DNA of 51,334 bases from Pseudomonadota bacterium. Its GTDB lineage: Bacteria; Myxococcota_A; Bradymonadia; UBA4248. The notes beneath the pieces are model-generated. The model ran no database searches. It was not told where the DNA came from and saw only the letters and a program-made list of their open reading frames with translations. The stretch covers positions 1 through 51,334 of the forward strand of contig JAFUEE010000020.1 of assembly GCA_017464085.1 (NCBI GenBank), in the 5' to 3' direction. A program made the translations under genes and the position numbers. Of the stretch, positions 16,646 to 25,504 are shown piece after piece (position 1 is the stretch's first letter; every line of letters starts with the position of its first letter).

Positions 16646-17168
16646 TAGAATTCCTTATGCGTAAGGCGTGCAGGCATGGCGCGCCAAATGACGGGGCATT
16701 ATATCAGATATGAGGACGTTTGCGCACGGAATAATCGGGTGGCAGGTGGCCTGCGATATGAACGGCGACTGTCGGTGAAGTTATTCCCCGGGAGGCGGGC
16801 AAGCCAGACTGCATGAGCTTTCCTTTTGGTTGTGTTCAATGTCTGTGGACATGGCGCCAGGCGGCACACCTTCTGAGGCGGATATGCTTTGCATGATTAC
16901 AAAGTGCCAGCCTGCCCCCAGTGCACCGCTTTGTAAAGGATGAGACTTCAGGGGGGGATTAAGGGGCATAAGTATGGCTGTGGTGTTAAAGCTGTTTTGC
17001 AAAAAAACTGCTTGAAATTCGTGTGTTTTTGCGTAATATGCCCGCGTTTTGCGCGGCATGAATTTTTTATGTTGCGTGCACATTTACCGATTCAAGTCTT
17101 CATTTAGTTTGCGCCATGTCATGTTTGTATGGCGTTTCTTGAAGTCATTAGAGATTAGGAGCTTCAAA
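16646..17168. other. Long gene-free region upstream of rpmB
   Basis: 523 bases without a credible gene. Near the left end CCTTA/TAAGG forms a small hairpin (16651-16664). At 16897-16936 TTACAAAG-TGC pairs with GCA-CTTTGTAA around a 15-base loop with a three-base bulge, a stable structure of unknown purpose. A good promoter for rpmB lies at 17012-17039. The leftmost part contains the promoter region of fxsA. No RNA gene was recognised. Confidence 0.45.
17012..17039 (+). promoter_or_regulatory. Promoter of rpmB
   Basis: TTGAAA (17012-17017), 16-base spacer, TAATAT (17034-17039); both hexamers are close to sigma-70 consensus. Transcription would start near 17046, leaving a leader of about 120 bases before the rpmB ATG. 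Confidence 0.55.
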
Positions 17169-17411
17169 ATGGCCCGCAGATGTGTATTCACCGGCAAATC
17201 GCCGCTCGTTGGTAACAACGTCTCTCACGCACACAACAAAACCAAGAAAGTTCAGCTTCCGAACATTCAGTCTAAAAGGATTTATGTCACTGAGCTCGGC
17301 CGCTATGTCCGCATTCACCTTTCGGCTCGTGCGCTCCGCACCGTGAGCAAGATCGGTCTGCTTGCATATTGCGAAAAATGCTGCATCAATCTCAAGGATA
17401 TCGAGATCTAA
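17169..17411 (+). CDS. rpmB: 50S ribosomal protein L28
   Basis: An 80-residue basic protein starting MARRCVFTGKSPLVGNNVSH, followed by KRIYVTELGRYVRIHLSARALRTVSKIG, all standard for bacterial L28, a large-subunit protein. Cys residues at the N terminus (RRC) and near the C terminus (CEKCC) suggest a retained zinc-binding C+ form, though one N-terminal CxxC partner appears missing. AGGAG lies nine bases upstream of ATG 17169. The frame extends further upstream, but the homology and the ribosome-binding site fix the start. Monocistronic, with a strong terminator just after it. Confidence 0.95.
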   Translation: MARRCVFTGKSPLVGNNVSHAHNKTKKVQLPNIQSKRIYVTELGRYVRIHLSARALRTVSKIGLLAYCEKCCINLKDIEI

Positions 17412-17432
17412 GCTTGGGTGAGCTTGAATAAG

Positions 17433-17459
17433 AAGCACCGTTCGCGGTGCTTTTTTTTT
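17433..17459 (+). terminator. Rho-independent terminator of rpmB
   Basis: GCACCG and CGGTGC form a stem closed by the very stable TTCG tetraloop and extended by A-T pairs, followed by nine Ts. It lies 22 bases after the rpmB stop. Confidence 0.93.
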
Positions 17460-17536
17460 ACTGGGCAACGACCGTCCTTTTTGCGTTCGTGGCGTGAGCA
17501 ACCCCCATTCCGCCTTCTTTTCCGCATTGCCAGCCC

Positions 17537-19681
17537 ATGAGCCGAATTAATTGTCTGATTTCTGTACTGTGCCTGATGATCTGCTGTGCCTGTCAGTCCG
17601 AGCCCTGCGAATCGGGGCGTTCTGGGGAGGCCGTGCGTCATGCGCCGTCCCGTATTGCGGAAAAAGTCGCCAAGGCGTTTCCAGATGTGATCGCGAATGA
17701 GGCGTCCGAGCGTCTTGATGCAGAGAAACGGCAGGCGTTGCAGACGGCAGCCGAGGCGCGCGAAGCGGCAGAGAAGGCATATCAGGCAGCAAAGGCGCGC
17801 AAGGAGCGGCCCAAACCGCTTCCGCGCATCCGCGTGTCCCTCGATGAGAGTATCGAAAAAAACCTTCCCGAAATCGTGCACAACTCCTTGATTGCCGAGC
17901 TCTATGGCGTGGAGTCGTCCGAACATCAGTTTTTCTTTATCCGCGAAGGCGAATTGACTCAGGCGGGGCGTATTCTGCTCGACAGGCTTGCCCGGGCCGA
18001 TCTGCATGTGCTCGATTTCGATGCATCTATCAAGACTCAGATTGAGGCAGGCATCGCCAGACTTGGACACATGCGCGCGCATATCGCGCAGAATCGCGAA
18101 GGCCTGAATGCTTTTGAGATTGACGCGCTTTCGGATGCGCTTGCGAAAGGCCTTGAGACTGGGGAGACACCGGTTTCGGCGGAGGCGTTCCGGCAGTTGC
18201 CGGAGGCGGAGCAGATCAAGCTCGGCATACGCGCGCTCTGCGATTTTGACGGCCCTGTGCCGCGTGCGGCAGCGCAGTGTGTCCGAGAATATGAATATCG
18301 GCGAGACATCGATGCGCTCGACGAGGCGCTTGAGTTCGTCATGGCCGATATATGGCTTCGGTATGCGGAGCAGCTCAGGTACGGCAATCTTCTGAAGTTT
18401 TCGAAAGAAGAGCTCGAGAAATATGCGTCCGACGAGAATCCGAACGACATTCATCCGAAATATCACGAACGGATCATCGAGACACGCCTTGCGGCTGCTT
18501 TTGGGGAGTTTGTGTCGCTTTCGGATGCGGTTTCGATCGAGAAATTTTTTGACAGCCTTGTGCCGCAGCATGAGCAGTATGCGCGGCTTCAGGAGGTGCG
18601 TGAGCGGTATCGCAAGATCGTTGAGGATGGCGGCTGGGCAGTCGTGCCGCCCGACCGGATGTTTGCCGGCGGTCACGCGCCGCTGATCAAGAATTTGAAG
18701 ACCCGTCTGCAGGTCGAGGGCTATTACACCGGGGAGATCAACGATCACTTCGATGCTGCACTGACATCAGCAATCAAGATGTATCAGCGGCATCATCAGC
18801 TCGAAGAGACCGGGGAGGTCGGGGAGGTCTTCTGGCGCAGCCTCAATGTGCCGGCTGAACAGCGGCTCGCGGAGATTGAGGTCAACATTCGGCGCTGGCA
18901 CAAGACGATGTTTGAGCCGAGGGATACGTATATCTATATCAATATCCCGTCGTTCGCGGTCGAGCTCTGGCATAACGGCAAGCGTGTCTCCACGCACAGG
19001 GCTGTCGTCGGCAGCTCCACGAAGATCTGCAATACGCGCACGCGGGAATGGGAGCTGATGAATTCGACTCGCTTGATGCACGCGCAGATGACGTATCTCG
19101 TGTTTAATCCGTATTGGAATGTGCCGCCGCGAATCGAAGTCGATGAGTTTCAGCCAAAGATGGCGGCTGATCCGAAGTGGCTGGAAAATTCAGATTATGA
19201 ATATTACAACCCCAAGGGCGGCGGTCGCGTGCTCAGGCAGAAGCCTGGTCCTGAAAATGCCCTCGGCAAAGTCAAGCTGATCTTTCCGAACCGTTACAAC
19301 ATCTATCTTCATGACACGCCCAAACAGGGGATGTTCAAATATCCTGTGCGCGCGTTCTCGCATGGCTGTATCCGCGTGGAAGGTGCGTTCAAGTTTGCGC
19401 GTGAGGTGCTTGAAATCGACGGGCAGTGGGATGACAAGCGGATCAGCAAGTTTTTTAAGGAAAGCGGCGAACATCCTGTCGATCTGAACAAGCCGATCGA
19501 TGTGTTCATCGATTACCATACGGTGACAGTGGATGACGAGGGCGCTTATTTCCTTGCGGATATTTACAAGTTTATCAAGGACGAGATTTCCCCGCCAACG
19601 GCGCTGGAGCGCCGCTGCGACCCGAGTGTTTCGCGGACGAGTCTGTTCCGATCGGGTGGTGGGGAGGATTCCGGGCCATAA
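17537..19681 (+). CDS. L,D-transpeptidase of the YcbB/LdtD type
   Basis: A 714-residue envelope protein. The N terminus MSRINCLISVLCLMICCACQSE is a signal peptide, probably of lipoprotein type though the lipobox is not canonical. A long helical region (about 60-360) is followed by a peptidoglycan-binding domain (LKTRLQVEGYYTGEINDHFD, IKMYQRHHQLEETGEV) and the YkuD catalytic domain: YIYINIPSFAVELWHNGK, then PYWNVPPRI, YLHDTP, and SHGCIRV with nucleophile Cys611. It would make 3-3 cross-links in peptidoglycan or attach proteins to it. About 100 residues longer than E. coli LdtD. The ribosome-binding site before ATG 17537 is weak. Confidence 0.9.
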   Translation: MSRINCLISVLCLMICCACQSEPCESGRSGEAVRHAPSRIAEKVAKAFPDVIANEASERLDAEKRQALQTAAEAREAAEKAYQAAKARKERPKPLPRIRVSLDESIEKNLPEIVHNSLIAELYGVESSEHQFFFIREGELTQAGRILLDRLARADLHVLDFDASIKTQIEAGIARLGHMRAHIAQNREGLNAFEIDALSDALAKGLETGETPVSAEAFRQLPEAEQIKLGIRALCDFDGPVPRAAAQCVREYEYRRDIDALDEALEFVMADIWLRYAEQLRYGNLLKFSKEELEKYASDENPNDIHPKYHERIIETRLAAAFGEFVSLSDAVSIEKFFDSLVPQHEQYARLQEVRERYRKIVEDGGWAVVPPDRMFAGGHAPLIKNLKTRLQVEGYYTGEINDHFDAALTSAIKMYQRHHQLEETGEVGEVFWRSLNVPAEQRLAEIEVNIRRWHKTMFEPRDTYIYINIPSFAVELWHNGKRVSTHRAVVGSSTKICNTRTREWELMNSTRLMHAQMTYLVFNPYWNVPPRIEVDEFQPKMAADPKWLENSDYEYYNPKGGGRVLRQKPGPENALGKVKLIFPNRYNIYLHDTPKQGMFKYPVRAFSHGCIRVEGAFKFAREVLEIDGQWDDKRISKFFKESGEHPVDLNKPIDVFIDYHTVTVDDEGAYFLADIYKFIKDEISPPTALERRCDPSVSRTSLFRSGGGEDSGP

Positions 19682-19699
19682 GAAATCGGGAAAGTGAAG

Positions 19700-20392
19700 A
19701 TGTCAGAAGAACATAAATGCCAATGTCATGATCCGCGTGAGTGCGGCGAACATGAGTGCCATTGCGGCGAACATGAGTGCCATTGCGGCGAACATGAGTG
19801 CCATTGCGGCGAACATGAGTGCCATTGCGGCGATGCATCGTGCGGCTGTCATGTGCCTGTCGCGTCAGAAAAGAAGCCTCATATCGCGACGCCGTCTTTT
19901 CAGGCGCAGGACCCGAATAAGGGCGTGTCTCTTGGCGCGGAGGCGGAGCAGGAAGTTGCGAATGTGATGCGCAAGCGTTATGCGCGATTTTTGGCGGAAG
20001 ATGAGTCTTTTACGGTCAAGACGGAGGTCTGCCATCACTTCGGCCTAGTGAGTGCGGTGCTGTCGAGCCGTTCTCGGTCGATACATGCGTGCGTGGAGGT
20101 CAGCGTGGAATGCGAGCCGAACAAGATTGAAAATCCGATCGAGGCGTATCAGAAGGCGCTCGATGTGATGGATCTCGTGTGGCTGGATTATTTTGACAGC
20201 GACAGGATCGCGCATTATCTGCCGATCTGGCAGAATTACGAGATTGATTCGATGGAGGTCAATGTCCGTCTTGAGCATAGCAATCCCGCTCTGGACGATG
20301 AGGCGAGTGAATTTTTGAAGTCGCACGGTTTCAGGGAAAATGGCCTTACGGACGCGGATTATGCGGACGATCTGGATGAAATCGACGTATGA
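19700..20392 (+). CDS. Protein with His/Cys-rich tandem repeat N terminus
   Basis: A 230-residue cytoplasmic protein. Residues 15-43 contain four perfect copies of GEHECHC encoded by identical 21-base units (19745-19828), with further HxC and CxC pairs on either side. This dense His/Cys array must bind soft metals such as Zn, Ni, Cu or Co. The rest (about 70-230) is an acidic alpha/beta domain I do not recognise, with the pattern LDVMDLVWLDYFDSDR. GTG 19694 is in frame, but ATG 19700 has better spacing to GGGA. It follows the transpeptidase gene by 18 bases, so the two may be co-transcribed; a terminator follows at 20513. Confidence 0.75.
   Translation: MSEEHKCQCHDPRECGEHECHCGEHECHCGEHECHCGEHECHCGDASCGCHVPVASEKKPHIATPSFQAQDPNKGVSLGAEAEQEVANVMRKRYARFLAEDESFTVKTEVCHHFGLVSAVLSSRSRSIHACVEVSVECEPNKIENPIEAYQKALDVMDLVWLDYFDSDRIAHYLPIWQNYEIDSMEVNVRLEHSNPALDDEASEFLKSHGFRENGLTDADYADDLDEIDV
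19745..19828 (+). repeat. Four perfect 21-bp tandem repeats in coding sequence
   Basis: The unit begins GGCGAACATGAGTGCC and encodes GEHECHC. Four identical copies at 19745, 19766, 19787 and 19808 are followed by a partial one. The lack of synonymous change points to recent or ongoing expansion, so copy number may vary between strains. Confidence 0.92.
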
Positions 20393-20403
20393 GGCCGTTA
20401 TTT

Positions 20404-20472
20404 CATGCGCGTATGGCCTCTGGCCATAGCGCATGATGCGTCGCGTATGGCCAGAGGCCATAGCGGCGCGAC
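20404..20472 (+). repeat. BHE cluster E: two bulged hairpins
   Basis: Both read CGTAT...ATAG on +. E1 (20404-20435): CATGCGC, extrahelical G at 20411, TATGGCC, loop TCT, GGCCATA, GCGCATG; 14 pairs interrupted only by the bulged G. E2 (20440-20472): GTCGC, G at 20445, TATGGCC, loop AGA, GGCCATA, GC, then outer GCGAC after a short internal loop. The loops of E1 and E2 are reverse complements of each other (TCT/AGA). Confidence 0.8.
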
Positions 20473-20512
20473 AAAAATAAAACGATTTTTTGATTTTAAA
20501 TGTGGCAGTTGC

Positions 20513-20542
20513 GGCGCAAATTATTAGAATAATGCGCCTTTT
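20513..20542 (+). terminator. Probable terminator upstream of ftsH
   Basis: GGCGCA pairs with TGCGCC, with TTATT/AATAA continuing the stem after a two-base bulge, followed by TTTTGGTTT. It lies between the His/Cys-repeat gene and ftsH. A smaller hairpin (GGCATGT/ACGTGCC) follows at 20547-20565 in the probable ftsH leader. Confidence 0.5.
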
Positions 20543-20603
20543 GGTTTGGCATGTATCGACGTGCCGGTTCTGACATTTCGTCCTGAGATCAGGAAAGACT
20601 TAA

Positions 20604-22679
20604 GTGAAACCTAATTATAGCTCGCTGCGTATCATTGTTATTTTGCTGTTTGTCGCGATGTTTGCGGCAATCTTTTTCGGGAATTCAGGCGGTCATGAGA
20701 CGATTGACAAGCTGAAATTTAGCGAATTTTCGCAGGCAGTGCGCGAAGATCGCATCCAGTCGGTCAAGGTCGACGGGCGTATGATCACTGGTGAATATCG
20801 GACGCAGGAGGTGTCTGAGGGGGACGCGAAAGAAGCGGATGCGAAGGATAGCGTCAAGGGTCCGTCGAAGAAGGAAAAATTCGAGACAGTCGGCACGCTG
20901 AACGCAGATCTTCAGGACATTCTTGACGAGAAGAATGTCAGCTACGAGTTCGTGCAGCCTGAGGGCGAATCGATGTGGAAATGGCTGATCATCTATATGT
21001 TGCCGACCATTCTCATCATCGGATTTTTCATATTCATGTTCAGGCAGTCGCAGCTTGGTGGCGGAAAGGCGCTGAGTTTTGGGAAGTCGAAGGCGCGCGT
21101 TCTGACGCCGGACCAGCACAAGGTGACGTTTGCGGACATTGCGGGCATCGACGAGGCGAAGGCCGAGCTCGTGGAGATTGTTGATTTTCTTAAGAATCCA
21201 GGCAAGTATCAGAAGCTTGGCGGGCGTATTCCGAAGGGCGTTCTTCTGATGGGGTCGCCGGGTACGGGCAAGACGCTTCTGGCGAAAGGCGTTGCCGGGG
21301 AGGCAGGCGTTCCGTTTTACAGCATCTCGGGTTCAGATTTTGTGGAGATGTTCGTGGGCGTCGGTGCCAGCCGTGTGCGCGATCTGTTTGAGCAGGCGAA
21401 GAAAAGCGGGAAGTGCATCATTTTTATAGACGAGATCGATGCAGTCGGGCGTTATCGCGGTGCGGGTCTTGGCGGCGGTCATGACGAACGCGAGCAGACG
21501 CTCAACCAGCTTCTCGTGGAAATGGATGGTTTTGAGGCGAACGATGGGATCATCGTGATGGCCGCGACGAACCGCCCTGACGTGCTTGATCCTGCTCTGT
21601 TGCGTCCGGGACGATTTGACCGGCGCGTGGTCGTGCCGAATCCGGATGTGAAAGGGCGCAAGCAGATTCTTGAAGTGCATACGCGTGACAAGCAGATAGC
21701 GGAAGATGTTGATCTCGATACGATTGCGCGCCTGACGCCGGGTGCCTCTGGTGCGGAGCTTGAGAACATCGCGAATGAGGCTGCGCTGATAGCGGCATCT
21801 CGTGATGCCGAGATGATTGAGATGAAGGATTTCGTCGAGGCGCGGGACAAGATCGCGATGGGTCGCGAGCGCAAGAGCATGGTCATCAGTGACCGTGAGA
21901 AGCGGACGACGGCGTATCATGAGGCCGGACATGCGATGGTGACGATTCTTCTGGGGAAAGAGGATGTCGATCCGCTTCAGAAGATTACGATTATACCGCG
22001 CGGCCGCGCGCTCGGCGTGACCTATTCAGTGCCTGCGGAAGACAGGCTCTGCATCACCAAGCGGTATGCGATTAACCGCATTGCGATTTGCATGGGCGGC
22101 AGGATTGTGGAAGAAATCGTGTTCAATCAGCTCACGACAGGGGCAGGCAACGATCTCGAGCAGGCGACAAAGCTTGCGCGACGGATGGTCATGGAATGGG
22201 GCATGAGCGATGTCCTCGGTCCGATCGCGTTCGGCGATCAGGATGAGCAGCCATTCCTCGGCCGTGAACTCTCTCATTCCAAGAATTATTCTGAGCATAC
22301 GGCGCAGGTCATTGATGACGAAGTCCGCCGTTATCTTTCGGAAGGGTATGATCTGAGCCGCCGTCTGATTACCGAAAACCTCGATCAGGTCACGCTTCTC
22401 GCGGAAGCGCTCATCGAATTTGAAACGCTCGATGTCGCGGATGTCGATATCCTTCTTGAAAAGGGCATTGAAGCGCTGAGAGCTGATTTCCTTGCGCGTG
22501 AGAATGTTGAAAAGCCGCGCGTGGCGAAGGTGGCTTTCGAGAGCAGCCTGCTTCAGAAGGCGCGTGAAGCGCAGGCTGAAAAGCCCGAGGACGAAGCAGA
22601 GGCTTCTTATGAAGAGAAGCAAGCCGATTCGGATTCTTCGGATAAGAAGGACGACATCATGCCCGACGGGCTCGCTTGA
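20604..22679 (+). CDS. ftsH: ATP-dependent zinc metalloprotease FtsH
   Basis: A 691-residue inner-membrane AAA+ protease. Two membrane helices (about 9-27 and 127-146) flank a periplasmic domain. The ATPase has Walker A GSPGTGKT (217-224, usually GPPGTGKT), Walker [14 protein letters not shown], and the second-region [21 protein letters not shown]. The zinc site is HEAGH (439-443). It degrades misfolded membrane proteins and short-lived regulators. The C-terminal 50 residues are an acidic, probably disordered tail. The start is GTG 20604, with AGGAAAG upstream. It is first in the operon with folP, cdaA and cdaR. Confidence 0.97.
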   Translation: MKPNYSSLRIIVILLFVAMFAAIFFGNSGGHETIDKLKFSEFSQAVREDRIQSVKVDGRMITGEYRTQEVSEGDAKEADAKDSVKGPSKKEKFETVGTLNADLQDILDEKNVSYEFVQPEGESMWKWLIIYMLPTILIIGFFIFMFRQSQLGGGKALSFGKSKARVLTPDQHKVTFADIAGIDEAKAELVEIVDFLKNPGKYQKLGGRIPKGVLLMGSPGTGKTLLAKGVAGEAGVPFYSISGSDFVEMFVGVGASRVRDLFEQAKKSGKCIIFIDEIDAVGRYRGAGLGGGHDEREQTLNQLLVEMDGFEANDGIIVMAATNRPDVLDPALLRPGRFDRRVVVPNPDVKGRKQILEVHTRDKQIAEDVDLDTIARLTPGASGAELENIANEAALIAASRDAEMIEMKDFVEARDKIAMGRERKSMVISDREKRTTAYHEAGHAMVTILLGKEDVDPLQKITIIPRGRALGVTYSVPAEDRLCITKRYAINRIAICMGGRIVEEIVFNQLTTGAGNDLEQATKLARRMVMEWGMSDVLGPIAFGDQDEQPFLGRELSHSKNYSEHTAQVIDDEVRRYLSEGYDLSRRLITENLDQVTLLAEALIEFETLDVADVDILLEKGIEALRADFLARENVEKPRVAKVAFESSLLQKAREAQAEKPEDEAEASYEEKQADSDSSDKKDDIMPDGLA

Positions 22680-22687
22680 TCGGAACT

Positions 22688-23521
22688 ATGAACTGGCATA
22701 TCGGAAGACAGAGCATTTCACTGGATGTGCCAAAAATTATGGGCATCTGGAACGTCAGTCCTGATTCATTTTCATCTCATGTGGATCGTGATGAAGGCCT
22801 GGCGCTTGCGTCTCGCTTGCTTTGTGAAGGCGCGGATATCCTTGATGTGGGTGCGGAGTCTACGCGCCCTGGATCTGAATCAGTATCTGTCGCGACAGAG
22901 ATGGCGCGTCTGCGTGAGCCATTGGGCGCCGCGAGGGCGCAGTTTGACTGCCCGATATCTTTAGATTCGAGGCATCTGGAGACGATTGAATGGGCGCTGG
23001 AAGCGCATCTGATCGATATCGTGAACGATATCGGGGAGAGTGATACGCCCTGCGAGGCCCGCGAAGGGCGGATTTATCGACTGGTGCGCGACTCTGGCAT
23101 CGGGCTAGTGGTCATGGCTTGGGGCGACCATGCATCGGCCTCATGCGATTTTGACCAGTGTATGCGCGAGATTTATGACCAGCTTTCGCGGCGAATAGAG
23201 TTGGCATTGCGTTGCGGCGTGATGCATGATGCGATTGTTGTTGATCCTGGGATCGGCTTTGGCAAAGGGCTTGAGAATGACCTGAGGCTGATCGCGGAGG
23301 CTCCGCGCGCGCTTGCGCCGCTTGGTTTTCCGGTGCTTGTCGCGCACAGCCGAAAGCGTTGTCTTGCGCGTGCGACCGGTCTGGATGTATCCGAACTCGA
23401 CTGGCCGACGGCTGTCGCATCCGCGCTCGCGATGCGCAGCGGCGCATCTCTTGTGCGCGTCCATTCCCCGAAAGAGACGCTTCTTGCTAGAAAACTTGTT
23501 GTATCTTCTGGAATTTCCTGA
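22688..23521 (+). CDS. folP: Dihydropteroate synthase
   Basis: A 277-residue TIM-barrel enzyme joining p-aminobenzoate to 6-hydroxymethyl-dihydropterin diphosphate in folate synthesis. Motifs in order: GIWNVSPDSFS (usually N-x-T-PDSF), DVGAESTRPGSESV, VNDIGE, VDPGIGFGKG (pterin site), and AHSRKR plus RVHSPKE near the end. ATG 22688 lies nine bases after the ftsH stop; a TTG at 22676 overlapping that stop (TTGA) is an alternative start. The ftsH-folP-cdaA order is conserved in many Deltaproteobacteria and Firmicutes. Confidence 0.94.
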   Translation: MNWHIGRQSISLDVPKIMGIWNVSPDSFSSHVDRDEGLALASRLLCEGADILDVGAESTRPGSESVSVATEMARLREPLGAARAQFDCPISLDSRHLETIEWALEAHLIDIVNDIGESDTPCEAREGRIYRLVRDSGIGLVVMAWGDHASASCDFDQCMREIYDQLSRRIELALRCGVMHDAIVVDPGIGFGKGLENDLRLIAEAPRALAPLGFPVLVAHSRKRCLARATGLDVSELDWPTAVASALAMRSGASLVRVHSPKETLLARKLVVSSGIS

Positions 23522-23524
23522 TTC

Positions 23525-24391
23525 ATGCTTGATCAAATCCTGTTGAATTTTCAAGGCTTTACGGTCGGCAACGTCCTGCTCGCGCTGCTCGATATCGTCA
23601 TCGTGTGGTATCTGTTCTATCAGATTCTGATGCTTATACGCGGCACGAAGGCGATGCAGATTCTCTTCGGGCTCCTTATCTTTGTCGCGCTTTATATGTT
23701 GTCCAAGCCGGAGCTTCTTGATCTCGGCACGGTCAATTGGGTGCTCGAAAAATTCATCGGGTCATTCATCATTATCATTGTCATTATTTTCCAGGAAGAT
23801 ATCCGTCGCGGTCTGAGCGAGTTTGGCAAGACTGGGTCGCTTTCGACATCTACGAACGACGATGATCGTTTGGCGACATCGACGATTGAAGAGATCGTCA
23901 AGGCAGCATCGCTTCTGAGTGAGCGGCGCATCGGGGCGCTGATTGCCATCGAGATGGATGCGGCGCTTGACCAGTATATGGTCGAGGGCATTCGGATTGA
24001 TGCGACCATCACGAAAGAACTGCTCGTGTCCCTGTTTATCCCTTACAAGGCCAATCCGACACATGATGGGGCTGTGATTATACGCAATCAGCGCATACAC
24101 AGCGCGGGATGCTTTTTGCCGCTCTCTTCCAATGACAAGATCGACAAGGCACTTGGCACGCGCCATCGCGCCGCCATTGGCCTGAGCGAGTCTACCGATG
24201 CGGTGATCGTTGTGGTCTCTGAAGAGACAGGCGCGATTTCGGTCGCCCATTGTGAGACTCTGAACCGCCGCCTGACGACGGAAGCGCTTCGCGATTATCT
24301 GCACAAGATGTTTGTTCAGACGCGCGCTAAAGATGATGATGCCGGCGGGTCTGCGCTCATGCGCAAATACAGACTGTGGAAAAAAAGATAG
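23525..24391 (+). CDS. cdaA: Diadenylate cyclase CdaA
   Basis: A 288-residue membrane enzyme making c-di-AMP from two ATP. Three membrane segments occupy about residues 15-90, then the DAC (DisA_N) domain carries both catalytic signatures: HDGA (Asp181-Gly-Ala183) and RHRAA (213-217). c-di-AMP controls potassium and osmolyte transport and wall homeostasis where it is made. The gene starts three bases after folP ends and is followed two bases later by the ybbR-like gene for its usual regulator. This exact arrangement is the classic cdaA locus. Confidence 0.95.
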   Translation: MLDQILLNFQGFTVGNVLLALLDIVIVWYLFYQILMLIRGTKAMQILFGLLIFVALYMLSKPELLDLGTVNWVLEKFIGSFIIIIVIIFQEDIRRGLSEFGKTGSLSTSTNDDDRLATSTIEEIVKAASLLSERRIGALIAIEMDAALDQYMVEGIRIDATITKELLVSLFIPYKANPTHDGAVIIRNQRIHSAGCFLPLSSNDKIDKALGTRHRAAIGLSESTDAVIVVVSEETGAISVAHCETLNRRLTTEALRDYLHKMFVQTRAKDDDAGGSALMRKYRLWKKR

Positions 24392-24393
24392 AT

Positions 24394-25488
24394 ATGTCAG
24401 CAACTCCAGTTAGATTGGCTTCCAGTCAGGACAATCAGGCACCTGTGCGATATCGTCGCACGCTCGGGGATCGTCTTGCCAATAATCTGCCGCAGAAATT
24501 GATCGCGCTCGTGTGCAGTCTCATCCTGTTCGTGATCGTGTTGAGCGATCGCAGCATGACGCTTGAATTCGAGAAGATTCCAGTGGAGATGAAGATTCCT
24601 GAGGGGTATGTGATGCTTGAGGAAAGGCAGGTCACGGTTGATGTGACCGTGCAAGGGCGAGCATCTATTTTGCGCGGCCTCAATCGAGACGATATCGGGG
24701 TGATACGGCTTCAGCTTTCGCCGCGTGAAGGCAATACACAGGTCACGCTTCAGCCCGCGATGATTACGCTTCCGGAAGGCGTGCATATCGATAAGTTCAA
24801 GCCTGAGTTTATCGGCATCAATATGGAACCGCTTGAACAGCGTGCAGTCGCAGTGACGACGGACCACGCGTTTACCGGGGAGCTTCAGCACGGCTATCAG
24901 CTCGGGGAGATCGAGCTTCATCCGGATACGATACAGATTTCTGGTCCGCGTTCGGTCGTCCTTGATACGAGCCAGGTCTATATCGAGCCGATTGATCTGA
25001 CTGGCAAGGCATCCTCCTTCACGGTCAATCGCTGGGTCGTCGTTCGACGTGCAGGTGCGCCGGAATGGATGGTGCTCAGTCGCGCTGGGCTTCATGCAAA
25101 GGCTGAGCAGGTGAGTGTCTCAGTGAGCATTATTTCAAAGTCCAAGTCACAGGTCGTGCTCGGCGTGCCGATCAAACCGCTCAATCTCAATTCAGATCAC
25201 GAATTTGCGCCCTCTACGGTCGACCTGACGCTCGTCGGAAGCGAAGAGGCGCTTGCCAAAGTGGATTCAAAGAATCTCTTCGTCACGGTAGATGCTTCTT
25301 CAGAAAATGGCAAAAACAGTCAGACGCTTTATACAGGCGAAGATTTCAGTGTTCAGAACTTGCCTGAAGGCGTGACGTTTGAGCGCGCCAAGCTGCCGAC
25401 TGTCATGCTCAAGGTCTGGGACAGCAACGTGCGGGATGCGGAGCACGGCTCAAAAACAGCCGTTGCCAAACCTGCAGATGCTGAATAA
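24394..25488 (+). CDS. cdaR: YbbR-domain regulator of CdaA
   Basis: A 364-residue protein with one N-terminal membrane helix (about 36-51, LIALVCSLILFVIVLSD) and an extracytoplasmic part of three or four YbbR repeats: EFEKIPVEMKIPEGYVM, EPLEQRAVAVTTDHAF, VLGVPIKPLNLNSDHEF. In Firmicutes CdaR binds CdaA and modulates c-di-AMP synthesis from outside the membrane. ATG 24394 is preferred; a GTG at 24376 would overlap cdaA. In most genomes glmM comes next, but here a HEAT-repeat gene does. Confidence 0.85.
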   Translation: MSATPVRLASSQDNQAPVRYRRTLGDRLANNLPQKLIALVCSLILFVIVLSDRSMTLEFEKIPVEMKIPEGYVMLEERQVTVDVTVQGRASILRGLNRDDIGVIRLQLSPREGNTQVTLQPAMITLPEGVHIDKFKPEFIGINMEPLEQRAVAVTTDHAFTGELQHGYQLGEIELHPDTIQISGPRSVVLDTSQVYIEPIDLTGKASSFTVNRWVVVRRAGAPEWMVLSRAGLHAKAEQVSVSVSIISKSKSQVVLGVPIKPLNLNSDHEFAPSTVDLTLVGSEEALAKVDSKNLFVTVDASSENGKNSQTLYTGEDFSVQNLPEGVTFERAKLPTVMLKVWDSNVRDAEHGSKTAVAKPADAE

Positions 25489-25504
25489 GCGAAAGGAGAC
25501 TCGG

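Noticed and set aside
16781..17083. A 100-codon leftward frame before rpmB
   Set aside because: No ribosome-binding site, low-complexity translation, and it overlaps the rpmB promoter.
19745..19828. Four 21-bp repeats as a CRISPR or regulatory array
   Set aside because: They lie in frame inside a coding sequence and encode a clean GEHECHC peptide repeat without spacers.
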